Origin: Sphingobacterium paucimobilis HER1398
GTDB taxonomy: Bacteria; Bacteroidota; Bacteroidia; Sphingobacteriales; Sphingobacteriaceae
Reading direction: 5' to 3'
Assembly (NCBI RefSeq): GCF_000416985.1
Contig: NZ_ATDL01000005.1
Coordinates: 47,804-111,803, forward strand
DNA length: 64,000 bases
The position numbers were made by a program, and so were the translations under genes. Under the pieces are notes generated by a model, which was not told the origin of the DNA, did not search any database, and saw only the letters and a list, made by a program, of their open reading frames with translations. This document shows, in pieces, positions 27,266 through 35,490 of the stretch (position 1 is its first letter; every line of letters begins with the position of its first letter).

Positions 27266-27959
27266 AGATATTTATGGTGAAGCGTTAAACCAATTCCATC
27301 GGAATGGGGAGCTAAGCCACCCTTTATTGTTACACAGCACCTACGGCGATATTGAAGAAATGCCTGTTGAAGTCTTTTTCCGTACAGAAGAGGATTTTCC
27401 CGAGCTCGAACTGATCGCACTGTCCCTATGTGATGGTACGGTATTGGATGTTGGCGCTGGAGTAGGGTCGCATGCATTGTACTTACAGGAAAAAGGTTTT
27501 GAAACCACTGCTTTAGAAATATCAGCTTCAGCCTGCAACATTATGCGCGAGCGGGGTGTATTGCATATTGCCCAACATAGCTTTTGGGATTATTCCGAAG
27601 GAAAATATGACACCCTACTGTTTCTGATGAATGGCATCGGATTAGCGGGCGACCTCGAAGGCTTTCGTCGCTTGCTGCATCATGCAAAAACACTATTGAC
27701 GGACCGAGGACAGCTCCTATTTGACAGTTCGGACATCTCCTACCTCTATGAAGAATACCGTATCACAAGACCGGAATACTACTTTGGCGAGATAGGCTAT
27801 CAATACGAGTTTCAAGGCCAGAAAGGGGCTCCTTTCAAATGGCTCTATATGGATCAGGCCACATTGATACGTATCGCTCATGAAGAAAATTGGGTGGTAC
27901 AGGTCCTCTATGAAGATGACAACGATCAATATTTGGTTCGAATGGAACCGAGAAAATAG
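27258..27959 (+). CDS. Class I SAM-dependent methyltransferase
   Basis: A 233-residue Rossmann-fold methyltransferase. Motif I is VLDVGAGVGSHALYL, followed by an acidic end of strand 2 (TTALEIS), FLMNGIGLAG and a DSSDISY post-motif. The substrate is unknown; the loops resemble small-molecule methyltransferases. The ATG at 27258 is used; a TTG at 27249 is the alternative. It overlaps pncB by eight bases and precedes the repair genes by 65 bp, so it may belong to either group. Confidence 0.85.
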   Translation: MHRDIYGEALNQFHRNGELSHPLLLHSTYGDIEEMPVEVFFRTEEDFPELELIALSLCDGTVLDVGAGVGSHALYLQEKGFETTALEISASACNIMRERGVLHIAQHSFWDYSEGKYDTLLFLMNGIGLAGDLEGFRRLLHHAKTLLTDRGQLLFDSSDISYLYEEYRITRPEYYFGEIGYQYEFQGQKGAPFKWLYMDQATLIRIAHEENWVVQVLYEDDNDQYLVRMEPRK

Positions 27960-28024
27960 GAAAGTGGAATGCATTTGAGCAATTTTCGGATTGCACACCC
28001 GATTTTTAAAAGTCAAATTTGTGT

Positions 28025-28867
28025 ATGAATGAGAAAGAGAGACATTGGAACTACGAGCGTATAGCGCAAGCAATAGCTTTTATCAAAGACAATTTCGATA
28101 GGCAACCCAGCTTGGAAGATATCGCAGCACATATCCATCTAAGCCCATTTCACTGCCAGCGGTTATTTCACGAATGGGCGGGCACTACGCCTAAAAAATT
28201 CTTGCAATACATCAGTCTGAGCCACGCAAAATCGTTGCTTCAGAAATCGGAATCAATTTCTGAAACAACGTTTAAGACGGGACTCAGCAGCAGCAGTCGT
28301 CTCCATGAACTTTTCGTCAAACTAGAGGGCATGACTCCCCATGAATATCGTAATGGAGGCGAAGGTTTGGTGATAACATACGACTATGCAGACACTTCTT
28401 TTGGAGAGATCATTATTGCTGCAACAGAAAAAGGAATTTGCCATATCGCATTCATAACCGATCGGGACAATGGGGTAAAAAATTTAGAAGGACGATTTCC
28501 TAACGCTTCGTTTAAAGAGTCCTCCTCTCCTTTTCATCAGCAGGTCCGCAACTTTATGAATGGCGAAAAAAATTCCAGGGAACCGATAAAACTACACGTG
28601 AAAGGAACGGCCTTTCAGCTAAAAGTCTGGGAAGCTCTACTTCAGATTCCTTTGGGTGAGCTAGAGACCTATGGAAGAATCGCAGAACATATCGGCACCC
28701 CAAAAGCTTCCAGAGCTGTAGGGACTGCCATTGGCAGCAATCCGATTGCTTACCTCATTCCCTGCCATCGTGTAATACAGGCCTCAGGGATAGTAGGAGG
28801 ATACATGTGGGGGCCTACCCGAAAAACAGCTATAATAGGCTGGGAAAATGCACAAATAATACCTTAA
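28025..28867 (+). CDS. Ada-like AraC/O6-alkylguanine-DNA alkyltransferase fusion
   Basis: A 280-residue bifunctional protein. An AraC-type helix-turn-helix domain (about 8-105, with SLEDIAAHIHLSPFHCQRLF) is fused to a methylguanine methyltransferase domain (about 115-280) with the acceptor-Cys motif PCHRVI and the downstream VGGYMWG loop. The N-terminal zinc-cysteine domain that senses methylphosphotriesters in E. coli Ada is absent, so any inducing signal must come from elsewhere. It is followed 10 bp later by alkB, forming an alkylation-repair pair. ATG 28025 is chosen over the upstream TTG. Confidence 0.92.
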   Translation: MNEKERHWNYERIAQAIAFIKDNFDRQPSLEDIAAHIHLSPFHCQRLFHEWAGTTPKKFLQYISLSHAKSLLQKSESISETTFKTGLSSSSRLHELFVKLEGMTPHEYRNGGEGLVITYDYADTSFGEIIIAATEKGICHIAFITDRDNGVKNLEGRFPNASFKESSSPFHQQVRNFMNGEKNSREPIKLHVKGTAFQLKVWEALLQIPLGELETYGRIAEHIGTPKASRAVGTAIGSNPIAYLIPCHRVIQASGIVGGYMWGPTRKTAIIGWENAQIIP

Positions 28868-28877
28868 CCCCTTGCCT

Positions 28878-29477
28878 ATGAAATTATTTTCGTTCGATGA
28901 ACCGAACAAAAACTGGTTACCTTACGATGGTACGGTCAACTACTATGGCGTTATCCTGTCCAATCCGGAGCATTATTTCCGTGTGTTACATAACGATATT
29001 GCATGGCGCCACGATGAGGCGGTAATTTTCGGAAAACACATCTTTACGAAACGGATGGTGGCCTGGTATGGCGACCTCCCATTTGAATATACCTATTCGG
29101 GAATTCAAAAAACAGCCCTTCCCTGGGTTGACTGTCTGCTAGAACTGAAAGACTTGGTAGAAAAGCAGTCTAATGAAACGTTCAACTCCTGTTTATTGAA
29201 CCTGTATAACGACGGTTCGGAGGGTATGGCCTGGCACAGTGACGGCGAAAAATATTTAAAGAAAGATGGTGCAATAGCCTCTTTGACTTTTGGAGCCGAA
29301 CGAAAATTCAGTTTTAAGCACAAGGAGAGTAAAGAAAAAGTAGATCTGGTACTGGAGCATGGCTCCTTATTGATCATGAAAGACACTACACAAACGCATT
29401 GGATGCACCGCCTGCCCCCAACAAAAAAAACACACGGACCGCGGATTAATCTAACTTTTAGAACTATAGAAAGGTAA
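28878..29477 (+). CDS. alkB: AlkB-type alpha-ketoglutarate-dependent dioxygenase
   Basis: A 199-residue Fe(II)/2-oxoglutarate enzyme that repairs N1-methyladenine and N3-methylcytosine by oxidative demethylation. The iron ligands appear as His and Asp in MAWHSDGE and His in WMHRLPPT; 2-oxoglutarate-binding arginines lie in GPRINLTFR. FNSCLLNLYNDGSEG is the conserved Tyr strand. ATG 28878 is preferred to a TTG two codons earlier. It is co-transcribed with the Ada-like gene. Confidence 0.94.
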   Translation: MKLFSFDEPNKNWLPYDGTVNYYGVILSNPEHYFRVLHNDIAWRHDEAVIFGKHIFTKRMVAWYGDLPFEYTYSGIQKTALPWVDCLLELKDLVEKQSNETFNSCLLNLYNDGSEGMAWHSDGEKYLKKDGAIASLTFGAERKFSFKHKESKEKVDLVLEHGSLLIMKDTTQTHWMHRLPPTKKTHGPRINLTFRTIER

Positions 29478-29520
29478 ATGCTTTAAATTTTCGTAACTTC
29501 CATGCGTTAATATTTCTACA

Positions 29521-30765
29521 ATGCGCATTTTAATATTTTCGTACTTTATCATTACAAGTATTTCAACCGGTATGGCACAACAGATTGACAGCATCTACCT
29601 CTCGTCACTACTGCAGAAAAATCCGGATCTATTTGGCCAAATACTCCATCATCCAACACACAACGAAGTCCAGATACTCTACACTCAAATTGACAGAGAC
29701 AAAGACAACATCCCTCACTTTACCTCTTTCGGTTACCGACTTGATCCGACCTGGTATTTTTATCCAGCAAGTACAGTCAAGTTACCTACAGCTATTTTTG
29801 CTTTAGAAAAGATAAACGAGCTAAAGATCAGAGGGCTTGGTCGGGATACTCCTTTGCAAATAGATTCTGCCTATGACAGACAGACTTCAGTATACAGAGA
29901 CTCTTCTTCAGAAAATACTCTTCCAAGTATTGCACATTATATCAAAAAAGTTCTACTGACTTCAGACAACGATGGACACAACAGACTTTTTGAGTTTGTG
30001 GGCAGAGCAGAGGTCAACAAAAAACTCAAAAAACACGGAGCCAAATACAGCCGCATTGTAAATAGGCTGGCTATTGGAGACAAGGGCATTTGGGCTAAAC
30101 ATACCAACCCATTTACGTTTTACAAGGATGATCAGATCATCTACAAACAAGTGGCTCAATATGACCCTCAGGATTATGAGATGCCTTGGCTCAAAAACAC
30201 AGTACAAGGCATTGGCTATATGAATGCTGTGGACGAACTGGTTCACGAACCTTGGTCTTTTGAGGGACTCAATGTATATGCTTTGGAGGATCAGCAATTA
30301 ATCTTAAGAAAACTGCTTTTTCCTGAAGCTTTTCCCGTGAAACAACGCTTCAGCCTTACGGAAGACGATTATCGTTTTCTGTATTTCTATATGTCAAGAG
30401 GTCCTCAGGAAGTCTCCTACCCCAAGTATAACACGAATGAATTCTGGCCTACTTATAGTAAGTTCGTATATTTTGGACGGGACAAGTCGGTAAAATCCTT
30501 TCAAAATATCAGAAGCTTTAATAAATATGGGGATTCTTACGGCTATAATATTGACAATGCCTATATCGTAGATTTTGAGAAAGGTATTGAATTTCTGGTT
30601 TCTGTAGTAGTACAATCCAATGAGAATGGAATATATAATGATGGAATCTATGAATATGAGACAGTCACTTATCCTTTTTTAAAGAACCTTGGAGAGATCC
30701 TCTATCAGGAAGAACTAAAGAGGCCAAGAGCAATTCGTCCTGATTTAAAACGATTTTCATTTTAA
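29521..30765 (+). CDS. Secreted serine hydrolase of the beta-lactamase/PBP fold
   Basis: A 414-residue exported protein. The signal peptide (1-20) is followed by a class A beta-lactamase-like domain: the SxxK motif is STVK at Ser84-Lys87 (YPASTVKLPTA), and an SDN-like TSDNDGHN lies near 150. A convincing KTG motif was not found, so beta-lactamase activity is not claimed. A D,D-peptidase or esterase role is equally possible. It is downstream of alkB by 43 bp and convergent with ddl across a bidirectional terminator. Confidence 0.75.
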   Translation: MRILIFSYFIITSISTGMAQQIDSIYLSSLLQKNPDLFGQILHHPTHNEVQILYTQIDRDKDNIPHFTSFGYRLDPTWYFYPASTVKLPTAIFALEKINELKIRGLGRDTPLQIDSAYDRQTSVYRDSSSENTLPSIAHYIKKVLLTSDNDGHNRLFEFVGRAEVNKKLKKHGAKYSRIVNRLAIGDKGIWAKHTNPFTFYKDDQIIYKQVAQYDPQDYEMPWLKNTVQGIGYMNAVDELVHEPWSFEGLNVYALEDQQLILRKLLFPEAFPVKQRFSLTEDDYRFLYFYMSRGPQEVSYPKYNTNEFWPTYSKFVYFGRDKSVKSFQNIRSFNKYGDSYGYNIDNAYIVDFEKGIEFLVSVVVQSNENGIYNDGIYEYETVTYPFLKNLGEILYQEELKRPRAIRPDLKRFSF

Positions 30766-30808
30766 CATAAAATCTCGTGGATGCTAAAACATACTTTAAT
30801 CCAAAAAG

Positions 30809-30833
30809 AAAGGAGTCCTATTGGACTCCTTTT
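30809..30833. terminator. Bidirectional terminator between the serine hydrolase and ddl
   Basis: AAAGGAGTCC / GGACTCCTTT, a 10-bp stem with a 4-base loop flanked by A and T runs, lies between convergent stops. Confidence 0.88.
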
Positions 30834-30837
30834 GGTA

Positions 30838-31839
30838 TTATTTTAATGCGGCCGCTATCAATTCGGCATAGAAGTCACCTTCTTTCATTCCATACGCACG
30901 CACCTGCTGTGGTATAAAACTTTGCGCAGTCTGTCCGGGTATCGTATTGATCTCGATAAAATAGAATTTGTCTGTTGTGCTCTCCAAGAAGAAATCTACA
31001 CGAACCATCCCTTTACAGTCCAGTCGTACGTAGATCTCCTTGATAATGCGTGCGGCACGATCGCGCTGCTCGACATGGAGATCAGCTGGTGTTATTTCCT
31101 CTGTCAACCCAGGTACATATTTAGCTTCAAAATCGAAAAACTCGCGTGTGGTCCGTACTTCCGTAGCTGGCAATACAATCAGCTCACCTTTAGCATTTCT
31201 AAAGATCCCTTGTGAGAACTCTCGTCCTTGGACAAACTCTTCAACCAATACTTGCTGTCCAGTATTCTCGGCATCGAAGGCCTTGTCCAGTGCCTCTTGT
31301 AGCTGTGCGGACTCTTTTACCTTCGTCATACCTATGCTGGATCCGCCAGCATTAGGCTTTACAAAGTAAGGCAGCGCCAATTTTTCCTCTACGAGACGAA
31401 CGCCATCTTTGCGGTGATTTTCAAATAAAAGGACGGATTTGGCCACATTAATTTCGGGTATATCGGCAAGGATTGATTTGGTATAGCCTTTATTCATGGT
31501 CAGTGCAGATGTCAATGCACCACAGGAGGTATAAGGCAATCCAATCATATCAAAATACCCCTGTAGACGTCCATCCTCTCCTGGAGTACCGTGCAAAATG
31601 ATCAATGCCACATCAAAACGGATCTTTTCGCCATTAAGATGAAGAGAGAAATCTTCTTTGTCAACGGCTACTTTTTCTCCTTCTCCCAGACTGCCGTACC
31701 AGCCTTGGTTGGTGATATCAATGACATACACATCATATTTACTTTTATCCAATTGACTGTAGACAAAAGCTGAACTTTTATAGGAGATCTCGGCTTCCCC
31801 CGTAAATCCACCGGTAACTAATGCGACTTTTATATTCAT
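30838..31839 (-). CDS. ddl: D-alanine--D-alanine ligase
   Basis: A 333-residue ATP-grasp ligase making the D-Ala-D-Ala peptidoglycan precursor. Conserved features are LHGTPGEDGRLQGYFDMIGLPYTSCG near the N-terminus, FVKPNAGGSSIGMTKV in the ATP-grasp core, and FFLESTTDKFYFIEINTIPGQT at the metal site. The N-terminal VTGGFTGEAEISYKSS differs from the usual GGxSxEHxVS, as in other Bacteroidota. It is divergent from the PASTA/mltG cell-wall genes. Confidence 0.95.
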   Translation of the reverse strand: MNIKVALVTGGFTGEAEISYKSSAFVYSQLDKSKYDVYVIDITNQGWYGSLGEGEKVAVDKEDFSLHLNGEKIRFDVALIILHGTPGEDGRLQGYFDMIGLPYTSCGALTSALTMNKGYTKSILADIPEINVAKSVLLFENHRKDGVRLVEEKLALPYFVKPNAGGSSIGMTKVKESAQLQEALDKAFDAENTGQQVLVEEFVQGREFSQGIFRNAKGELIVLPATEVRTTREFFDFEAKYVPGLTEEITPADLHVEQRDRAARIIKEIYVRLDCKGMVRVDFFLESTTDKFYFIEINTIPGQTAQSFIPQQVRAYGMKEGDFYAELIAAALK

Positions 31840-32170
31840 ATGTTCATAATTATATTTAAGAACCGGCTCTACCCTACTTGAGGCTCACCAAATTGTTATT
31901 AGCTGGTTTAACTCCCACAAACCTAAAAAAAATGTCCATCATTCACGAATACTTATTTTTTAATTTAAAACATTAGAATAATTCTCGATTTGCCCCTTAG
32001 ATTCGTCTCCACATACATTATTAACCCTCTCTTTCTTTTGGAGTTACTCGATTAGCGGAAATATAATTTGTGATACGGGGAAAAACGAATATTTTTGCTT
32101 AAGAAAACTACAATGTTAAAAAAAAATCTACGTTATAGTAGATTAAAAGGATTTATAAAAATTTCATTTC
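31840..32170. promoter_or_regulatory. 331-bp divergent intergenic region between ddl and the PASTA gene
   Basis: It must hold promoters for both directions. It is AT-rich; a weak hairpin TCTAC/GTAGA (32127-32142) lies 30 bases before the PASTA gene start. No exact TAnnTTTG box placed to explain either start was found by eye. Confidence 0.35.
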
Positions 32171-32923
32171 ATGTCCAAACTATTGCTCTATCTAAGAACT
32201 GATGTGTTCAGAAAAAATTTGATTTACGCTTTGATCACACTTATTGTTCTATTTCTCGTAGTATACTTCGGCCTTAAAGTTTACACGAAACATGGCGATG
32301 CCCAAGAGGTCCCTGTGTTAAAGGGACTAACCATATCGGAGGCCACCAAGATCTTGGATAAAGCAGGGCTGGAATACAAGATAGACTCAGTCTACCAAAT
32401 GGATGCTAAACCAGGTTTGGTCATTGAACAAGACCCAGAGGCATCAGCACTTGTTAAAGGCGGACGGACCATCTACCTAACGATCATCACACAGGTGGCT
32501 CCTGAAATTGCTCTCCCAGATGTCATCGAAAAAAACCTTATTGAGGCTACAGCAATTCTTAAAAACCATAATCTGAAAATCGGTGATACCATCTACGTTA
32601 ACGACATTGCGCGTGATGTCGTTTTAGACATTCAATTCGCTGGCCAAAAAATAAAACCTGGAAGAATGATTTCAAAAGGTTCTTCAATTACGGTTGTACT
32701 CGGAAATGGAAAAGGGGCTAATGAAGTAGAGGTTCCAATGTTACTAAACCTTACACTGTCGGAAGCTAAATTCGCCCTACAGGGACTTGGCCTTCACCTT
32801 GGCGCTATTTCCGGCACGATCACAGACTCGACGACCGCTCGTGTCATCGGACAGTCTCCTGATTCGACCGCTCGATTTATCAGTATCGGCACTCCCATCA
32901 ACCTGACTTTATCAAACGACTAA
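32171..32923 (+). CDS. Membrane-anchored PASTA-domain protein
   Basis: A 250-residue protein. A short cytoplasmic start and one membrane helix (about 17-38) precede three PASTA repeats (about 45-112, 118-180 and 185-250), each with a VP..xGLTxxEA-like start (VPVLKGLTISEATKILDKAG; VEVPMLLNLTLSEAKFAL). PASTA domains bind peptidoglycan stems or beta-lactams. In Firmicutes and Actinobacteria they sit on Ser/Thr kinases or PBPs; here the module has no kinase. It ends 2 bp before mltG, suggesting it helps position the lytic transglycosylase (inference). Confidence 0.9.
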   Translation: MSKLLLYLRTDVFRKNLIYALITLIVLFLVVYFGLKVYTKHGDAQEVPVLKGLTISEATKILDKAGLEYKIDSVYQMDAKPGLVIEQDPEASALVKGGRTIYLTIITQVAPEIALPDVIEKNLIEATAILKNHNLKIGDTIYVNDIARDVVLDIQFAGQKIKPGRMISKGSSITVVLGNGKGANEVEVPMLLNLTLSEAKFALQGLGLHLGAISGTITDSTTARVIGQSPDSTARFISIGTPINLTLSND

Positions 32924-32925
32924 AC

Positions 32926-33966
32926 ATGACAGCAAAAAAATCTTTTCCCAATTGGTTAAAGGGAGTTTTAATCGTAGCCCTGCTCGTCGGAGCTTTCATA
33001 GGTTGGAAAGCCTATCAAGTTTTTTGGGGGGCCTCTGTATCGGATTCACAACAATACTTGTATGTGCATACCAATGACAGTTATGAAAGTGTACTCCGCC
33101 GCGTCAGACAAGAAAACATCGTACGGGATCCCGAAGCTTTCCATATGGCTGCCAAAGCTATGGATTACCCAGAGAGCGTAAAGGCTGGTCGGTATAAGCT
33201 CACCCCGGGAATGAGCAACCGCAAATTGATTGGCAACCTCCGAGCAGGCTTACAGGATCCTGTCAAGTTGCGCTTTGCGAACATACGCTTAAAAGAAAAC
33301 CTAGCGGGCCTACTTGGTAAAAGTTTTGAAGCAGATTCTGCACAGTTTAGCGCTATCTTAAACAATGAGGCGGTGGCTGAACAATACGGATTCACAAAGG
33401 ATAACTTCTTTGCAATGTTTATCCCCAACACATACAATATCTATTGGAATACCTCTCCCGACAAGGTGATCGAACGATTGCACGAAGAGTATCAGAAATT
33501 CTGGACGGCAGAAAGAAAGGAAAAGGCGAAACAACAAAACCTCAGTCCTGTAGAAGTATCTATCCTCGCTTCTATCGTACGTGGAGAGGCTCTGCACAAT
33601 GACGAAATGCCTATGATCGCTGAACTATACCTCAATAGGTTAAAAAAAGGTATGCTTTTACAAGCGGACCCTACGGTAATCTTTGCCAACAATGATTTTA
33701 CGATACGCCGAGTATTGAACAGACACCTTACTATCGACAATCCCTATAACACCTATCGATACAAGGGATTGCCTCCAGGTCCGATTACAATGGCTCCTAT
33801 TGTAGCTATAGATGCTGTGTTGAACCCTGCACAACATGACTATATCTACATGTGTGCCAAGGAAGACTTTTCGGGCTACCATGCCTTTGCAACAACGGTA
33901 GCTGAACATCTGGTGAATGCTCGTAAATTTCAAAAGGCATTGGACGATAGAAATATTAAAAAGTAA
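32926..33966 (+). CDS. mltG: Endolytic murein transglycosylase MltG
   Basis: A 346-residue membrane-anchored enzyme that cuts nascent glycan strands. It has a membrane helix (about 10-28), a LysM-like region (LYVHTNDSYESVLRRV), and the catalytic YceG domain with ASIVRGEA, AELYLNRLKKGMLLQADPTVIF and YNTYRYKGLPPGPI. The more usual ASIVEKE reads ASIVRGE: the first Glu is Arg, the second Glu is kept. The gene lies between the PASTA gene (2 bp) and a thioesterase (7 bp), one operon. Confidence 0.94.
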   Translation: MTAKKSFPNWLKGVLIVALLVGAFIGWKAYQVFWGASVSDSQQYLYVHTNDSYESVLRRVRQENIVRDPEAFHMAAKAMDYPESVKAGRYKLTPGMSNRKLIGNLRAGLQDPVKLRFANIRLKENLAGLLGKSFEADSAQFSAILNNEAVAEQYGFTKDNFFAMFIPNTYNIYWNTSPDKVIERLHEEYQKFWTAERKEKAKQQNLSPVEVSILASIVRGEALHNDEMPMIAELYLNRLKKGMLLQADPTVIFANNDFTIRRVLNRHLTIDNPYNTYRYKGLPPGPITMAPIVAIDAVLNPAQHDYIYMCAKEDFSGYHAFATTVAEHLVNARKFQKALDDRNIKK

Positions 33967-33973
33967 GAGTAAA

Positions 33974-34381
33974 ATGTTTATATACGAACATCAACTACGT
34001 GTACGCTACGCCGAAACAGACCAGATGGGATATGTCTATTATGGCAACTATGCTGCTTTTTATGAGGTGGCTCGTACGGAAATGTTACGTCAGACCGGGA
34101 TTTCCTATAAAGAATTGGAGGATATGGGCGTCATGATGCCTGTCCTAGAGATGGACAGCAAGTATCTACAGCCAGCAAAATACGATGAGCTTATTACGAT
34201 AAGGACTACCGTCCGTGAAAAACCCAATGTACGTATCAAGTTTGAATACGAAATATACAACGAACAGGATATCCTACTCCATACAGGCAGTACCCAATTG
34301 GTATTTGTAGATATGAAAAGAAATAGGCCGTGCCGACCGCCTCAGGTATTTATGGAGAAAATGGCACCCTACTTTAGTTAG
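33974..34381 (+). CDS. YbgC/FadM-type acyl-CoA thioesterase
   Basis: A 135-residue hot-dog-fold thioesterase. The signature RYAETDQMGYVYYGNYAAFYEVARTE is split across the start of the protein and holds the catalytic Asp (usually the D of the ETDQMG block). The frame is open 19 codons upstream inside mltG, but ATG 33974 fits the family start and follows mltG by 7 bp. The acyl substrate is unknown. Confidence 0.9.
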   Translation: MFIYEHQLRVRYAETDQMGYVYYGNYAAFYEVARTEMLRQTGISYKELEDMGVMMPVLEMDSKYLQPAKYDELITIRTTVREKPNVRIKFEYEIYNEQDILLHTGSTQLVFVDMKRNRPCRPPQVFMEKMAPYFS

Positions 34382-34392
34382 ACAGGGGGAAT

Positions 34393-35370
34393 ATGAAAAA
34401 ACTACATGACAGCCTACTGCATCTAAAACCTTATGACCGATTTGTCGAATGGACCAAAACAGCTGTCTTGCCGGGTTTTAGCAATCTGCCGCTGTACACT
34501 GTAGCTATTTTCTTCTTTCAGGAAATCAAACGAGAGGCTATTCTCAATAAGGCGTCTTCTCTCGCCTACAACTTTATGTTGGCGATATTTCCGGGAATCA
34601 TTTTCTTATTTACGTTGATTCCCTATATTCCGATCAATAATTTCCAAGAAGGACTGATGGACTTCTTAGCAATCGTGATTCCTTTGGAGGCCTTTGCTGC
34701 CATAGAGTCTACTCTAGAAGACATTATAAAGAACCAAAATGGTGGATTACTCTCCTTCGGTTTTCTATTAGCTACGTTCTTCTCTACCAATGGGGTCACT
34801 AATCTAATGATGGCATTCAATAAGTCATCTCTGACTCGGGAAAAAAGAAGTTGGGGCCATCGACGACTTATCGCATTAGGACTATCATTTGCCATTATCA
34901 CAGCTTTGACAATTGGCATTGCTGTATTTACAGGAGCGGGCATGATCATCAGTTACTTGAAAAACCACATCAACTATGATATGTCCTGGTTTTGGACGTT
35001 CGTGATCAAGGCTGCGCGATGGATTATACTCTTTGCCATTTATTTCAGCACAGTCAGTATGCTATACAAATTTGGGCCATCGGCTTCAAGACGGTGGAAG
35101 CTTTTCAGCCCTGGGGCGACCTTGGCTACGATACTGGCTATCCTTACTTTCTCTGGATTTGTGTTCTATATTAATAATTTCAATGCTTATAACAAGCTGT
35201 ACGGCTCTATCGGTACTATTATCGTGATCATGATATGGATGTACCTTAATTCGCTGATTCTACTGATAGGCTTTGAGTTGAATGCGAGCATCACGCTGTC
35301 CAAACAAAGCATTAAAATAGTAAAGCCTAAAGTTTATAATTCCTTTAAACCCTCGTCAAATCAGGCTTAA
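34393..35370 (+). CDS. YihY/BrkB family inner-membrane protein
   Basis: A 325-residue protein with about six membrane helices. The family pattern is clear: FFQEIKREAILNKASSLAYNF at the first helix, a long amphipathic stretch, then ALTIGIAVFTGAG, a YKFGPSASRRWKLFSPGA block, and YNKLYGSIGTIIVIMIWMYL in the last helices. The old ribonuclease BN label for this family is incorrect. The function is not established. It is last in the PASTA-mltG-thioesterase run. Confidence 0.92.
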   Translation: MKKLHDSLLHLKPYDRFVEWTKTAVLPGFSNLPLYTVAIFFFQEIKREAILNKASSLAYNFMLAIFPGIIFLFTLIPYIPINNFQEGLMDFLAIVIPLEAFAAIESTLEDIIKNQNGGLLSFGFLLATFFSTNGVTNLMMAFNKSSLTREKRSWGHRRLIALGLSFAIITALTIGIAVFTGAGMIISYLKNHINYDMSWFWTFVIKAARWIILFAIYFSTVSMLYKFGPSASRRWKLFSPGATLATILAILTFSGFVFYINNFNAYNKLYGSIGTIIVIMIWMYLNSLILLIGFELNASITLSKQSIKIVKPKVYNSFKPSSNQA

Positions 35371-35424
35371 ATTCCTTCTTGTAATTCCTTAGCGACGCAA
35401 AAACATTTTTTTTCACATAAAATA

Positions 35425-35452
35425 TTGTAAATAAAAGTTTTTCGTATCTTTG
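35425..35452 (+). promoter_or_regulatory. Promoter of rpsA
   Basis: TATCTTTG at 35445-35452 (TAnnTTTG) with TTG at 35425-35427, 17 bases upstream. The expected transcript starts near a small hairpin CCTAC-AAA-GTAGG (35458-35470). A purine-rich AAAAGGAGA at about 35472-35480, ahead of the ATG at 35491, is one of the few Shine-Dalgarno-like sites in the window. Confidence 0.65.
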
Positions 35453-35490
35453 CACTTCCTACAAAGTAGGGAAAAGGAGATAATTAATTA

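Noticed and set aside
29521..30765. Beta-lactamase resistance gene
   Set aside because: SxxK and SDN-like motifs are present but no KTG motif or close class A pattern was found.
34393..35370. Ribonuclease BN
   Set aside because: This historic label for YihY proteins is wrong; the protein is a multi-helix membrane protein with no nuclease motif.
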